Shown piece after piece: positions 62,019 through 64,000 of a DNA stretch of 64,000 nucleotides; position 1 is the stretch's first letter, and each line of letters begins with the position of its first letter. The DNA comes from Paenibacillus peoriae (GTDB taxonomy: Bacteria > Bacillota > Bacilli > Paenibacillales > Paenibacillaceae): contig NZ_CP092831.1 of NCBI RefSeq assembly GCF_022531965.1, positions 1,640,001 through 1,704,000 on the forward strand, given 5' to 3'. A model generated the notes under the pieces. The model saw only the letters and a program-made list of their open reading frames with translations, searched no databases and was not told the DNA's origin. A program made the position numbers and the translations under genes.

Positions 62019-63233
62019 ATGATGAATCTCAAAACAGAAGCATTTACCGACAGTAACAAAGCTATGAGTTCCTATTTGTCCCCGTTGGTGCGCGAGATCC
62101 CATCTTCGGGTATTCGTAAGTTTTTTGACTTGGTGGGTGGCAACAAGGATATTATTACCCTTGGTGTAGGCGAACCGGATTTTACAACCCCTTGGCATAT
62201 GCGGGAAGCCTGTGTCTATTCATTGGAGCGAGGTTTTACCAGCTACACGTCTAATGCGGGAACGCCAGAACTGCGTGAAGCGATTAGTGATTATCTGAAT
62301 GAGCAATTTGAAGTCCGTTATGATCCCAAAAATGAGATTATCGTAACCGTTGGGGGAAGCGAGGCGATTGATCTTGCTTTGCGTGCGTTAATTGTACCTG
62401 GCGACGAAATTCTCGTGCCCGAGCCGTGCTACATTTCATATTCTCCAATCACTGCGATTGGAGGCGGGATTCCAGTAGGTATTGAAACATTTGCTAAAGA
62501 TGAATTCAAGCTGACGGCTGAGGCACTGGAGGCAAAAATTACACCTAAATCCAAGGTGCTGATTTTATGCTATCCGAGCAATCCGACTGGGGCTACGATG
62601 ACTTATGAAGATTGGCTTCCGATTGCCGAAGTCGTGGAAAAGCATGATTTGATCGTCATTTCTGATGAAATTTATGCTGAATTGAATTATGGAGAGAAGC
62701 ATGTCAGTTTTGCCGCTATGCCTGGTATGATGGATCGTACGATTCTCGTCAGTGGTTTTTCCAAAGCCTTCGCCATGACAGGCTGGCGTATTGGATATAC
62801 ATGCGGGCATCCAGATCTGATTGCCGCTATGCTCAAAATCCATCAGTACACCGTAATGTGTGCGCCTTCTATGGGGCAAGTTGCAGCACTGGAAGGCTTG
62901 CGGAATGGTTTGGGTGAGAAAGATCGTATGGTAGAAGCCTATAATCAGCGTCGCCGTCTGATGGTTGAAGGGTTCCGGGAAATCGGTCTGGAATGCCATG
63001 AGCCAAGAGGGGCTTTTTACGTTTTCCCTAGTATTCAAAGCACGGGACTCAGCTCAGATGAGTTTGCACAGCGTCTTTTGGCAGAGGCTAAAGTTGCGGC
63101 TGTACCGGGTAATGTGTTCGGTTTGGGAGGCGAAGGCTATCTTCGTTGCTCATACGCGACTTCTGTTGCTCAGCTGACGGAGGCACTGGATCGGATTGGT
63201 CATTTTGTAGAAAAAGTAAGAAAAGAAGGTTAA
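62019..63233 (+). CDS. alaT: Class I/II aminotransferase, alanine transaminase type AlaT (YugH)
   Basis: 404 residues from ATG 62019, or 403 from ATG 62022, which has the better spacing to AAAGGAAG. Fold type I PLP enzyme: KDIITLGVGEPDFTTPWHMR, SYTSNAGTPELREAISDYLN, LILCYPSNPTGATMTYEDWL, SDEIYAELNYGEKHVSF, and the PLP lysine 249 in VSGFSKAFAMTGWRIGY; RCSYATS carries the substrate-carboxylate Arg. Translationally close to alaR (9 bases), so one operon. Pyruvate/alanine is the expected substrate pair from the B. subtilis ortholog. Confidence 0.88.
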   Translation: MMNLKTEAFTDSNKAMSSYLSPLVREIPSSGIRKFFDLVGGNKDIITLGVGEPDFTTPWHMREACVYSLERGFTSYTSNAGTPELREAISDYLNEQFEVRYDPKNEIIVTVGGSEAIDLALRALIVPGDEILVPEPCYISYSPITAIGGGIPVGIETFAKDEFKLTAEALEAKITPKSKVLILCYPSNPTGATMTYEDWLPIAEVVEKHDLIVISDEIYAELNYGEKHVSFAAMPGMMDRTILVSGFSKAFAMTGWRIGYTCGHPDLIAAMLKIHQYTVMCAPSMGQVAALEGLRNGLGEKDRMVEAYNQRRRLMVEGFREIGLECHEPRGAFYVFPSIQSTGLSSDEFAQRLLAEAKVAAVPGNVFGLGGEGYLRCSYATSVAQLTEALDRIGHFVEKVRKEG

Positions 63234-63347
63234 AATTATTTTTTTATGGGTAATTCATAAAAAATAGTCTTTTATTTCTAAATTTCTATGCTATAATTTG
63301 AAATCGGAAGCAGGAAGTTCAATTTTTCAATTGTAGGAGGAATGCTC

Positions 63348-63554
63348 ATGTCATATGTTGGATATAATTTGTCTAGTTCAATAGGATACGACATTTCCCT
63401 GGAAGATGAAATTTTGTTCCTGCGGAATGAGATGATGCGGACGTTTCAGGAAGAGCAGTCCTTCACCTCTGATCTTGTTATCCAGATCAGTTGCAAGCTC
63501 GATTTGAAAATCAATGAATATATGAAGCTGTATGGTACGGAATGCAAGGTATAA
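63348..63554 (+). CDS. Spo0E-like aspartyl-phosphate phosphatase
   Basis: 68 residues from ATG 63348, with TAGGAGGA 6 bases upstream; ATG 63342 is too close. The C-terminal two thirds match the Spo0E helical hairpin: EDEILFLRNEMMRTFQEEQS and SDLVIQISCKLDLKINEYMK. The family motif S-Q-E-L-D appears here as S-C-K-L-D, which keeps the Ser and the L-D. Spo0E-type proteins dephosphorylate Spo0A~P (or other response regulators) and delay sporulation. Stands alone with its own terminator. Confidence 0.8.
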   Translation: MSYVGYNLSSSIGYDISLEDEILFLRNEMMRTFQEEQSFTSDLVIQISCKLDLKINEYMKLYGTECKV

Positions 63555-63580
63555 CCGTGTGAAGTCAGCCAAATGTAAGA

Positions 63581-63607
63581 AGAAGGCCGTAGGGCCTTCT
63601 TTTTTTG
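63581..63607 (+). terminator. Terminator of the Spo0E-like gene
   Basis: AGAAGGCC (63581-63588), loop GTAG, GGCCTTCT (63593-63600), then TTTTTTT. Confidence 0.9.
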
Positions 63608-63655
63608 CGTTCACAACTTATGATATATTAATGGCATGGAAGAGGGGGCGTACAT

Positions 63656-64000
63656 ATGAGAGCAGGGCTAAAAAGGCTAGCGCCATGGATCATCGGAATG
63701 CTGGCACTTGTATTATTGGCTGGATGTGGGGGACGGGACAAGGACAGCTTCTCCATTTTTATTATGGATAAAGGGGATGCTTCAGTCATCCGTGAAGATC
63801 TGGCACAAAAGCTTAAGGATAAGCTGGGCGAACAGGCTCCGACTATTGAAATTTCAGTCAGTCCGCTGTATAACCAGCAGAAGCTGGTTGTAGAATATGC
63901 GGCCGGGGAGCATGATCTGTTTCTTTTGCCTGAAGAGGACATGAAGCTGTATGGACAGAATGGCTCGAATCTGCCGTTAGATGATGCTTTTGACAAGAAG
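63656..64000 (+). CDS. Lipoprotein, N-terminal part (cut by window end)
   Basis: Open from ATG 63656, behind AGAGGGGGCGTAC, to the last base (115 codons, no stop). Signal peptide with lipobox ALVLLAGCGG (Cys near residue 24) after the charged start MRAGLKRLAPW. The mature part begins GGRDKDSFSIFIMDKGDASV and continues with EISVSPLYNQQKLVVEYAAG and HDLFLLPEEDMKLYG. It could be a substrate-binding protein of a transporter, since this look is common to them, but the visible part is too short to assign. Confidence 0.75.
   Translation, partial: MRAGLKRLAPWIIGMLALVLLAGCGGRDKDSFSIFIMDKGDASVIREDLAQKLKDKLGEQAPTIEISVSPLYNQQKLVVEYAAGEHDLFLLPEEDMKLYGQNGSNLPLDDAFDKK

Overview
The window reads as a stretch of chromosome from an endospore-forming, low-to-moderate GC Firmicute, most probably Paenibacillus of the P. 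polymyxa group. This is inference from content: T-box leaders, an L20-type leader in front of infC, frequent TTG/GTG starts behind strong GGAGG sites, MnmL/MnmM tRNA modification, a YfiT-type bacillithiol transferase, CotF-type coat proteins, a Spo0E-like phosphatase and a secreted PL1 pectate lyase. No phage, IS element, CRISPR array or rRNA operon was seen.

Layout. 1-2.3 kb: membrane protein cut by the window edge, GNAT acetyltransferase, stand-alone GIY-YIG protein, DUF2087 regulator. 2.5-7.5 kb: a visibly AT-rich accessory block with HEAT-repeat, YfjL-like, barstar-domain and other immunity-like genes, two remnants (one looks like the C-terminal end of a polymorphic toxin directly in front of its putative immunity gene) and a small XRE regulator. 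7.5-9.6 kb: small exported protein, tRNA-Pro(GGG), MFS exporter. 10-15 kb: odhA-odhB (2-oxoglutarate dehydrogenase E1 and E2, no E3) and yfiT. 15-22 kb: alpha/beta hydrolase, manA, mnmL-mnmM, trmB, and a PAP2 phosphatase plus MGDG-synthase-like glycosyltransferase pair. 22.4-25.2 kb: family 2 glycosyltransferase behind a long structured leader, then infC-rpmI-rplT behind a promoter and attenuator. 25.5-30.3 kb: nucleoside ABC importer of the BMP/NupNOPQ type. 31.3-38.3 kb: branched-chain amino acid genes ilvB-ilvH-ilvC-leuA with a Leu-type T-box, then leuB. 38.6-43.8 kb: peroxiredoxin with a PerR-like box, small Zn-type protein, PAS histidine kinase, GGDEF-EAL protein. 43.9-47.5 kb: tRNA-Gly(TCC), pectate lyase, ABC-F ATPase behind a probable drug-sensing attenuator with an 11-codon leader peptide. 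47.5-54.2 kb: pheST with a Phe-type T-box, an unusually long ZapA-coiled-coil protein, a YvlD-like membrane protein. 54.3-64 kb: mutS2, DUF350, zinc-ribbon protein, MFS transporter, FAD oxidoreductase, two coat-type proteins, alaR-alaT, Spo0E-like phosphatase and the start of a lipoprotein.

Most of the window is conserved housekeeping sequence with classical RNA-level control (two T-boxes, an r-protein leader, many intrinsic terminators). The parts that most deserve a second look are the ABC-F leader, the ZapA-coiled-coil fusion, the structured leader of the family 2 glycosyltransferase, the immunity-gene block with toxin relics, and the near-consensus PerR box at the peroxiredoxin. Starts were chosen from ribosome-binding-site spacing and often differ from the longest open frame. 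All family names come from recognising motifs by eye; no database search was run.
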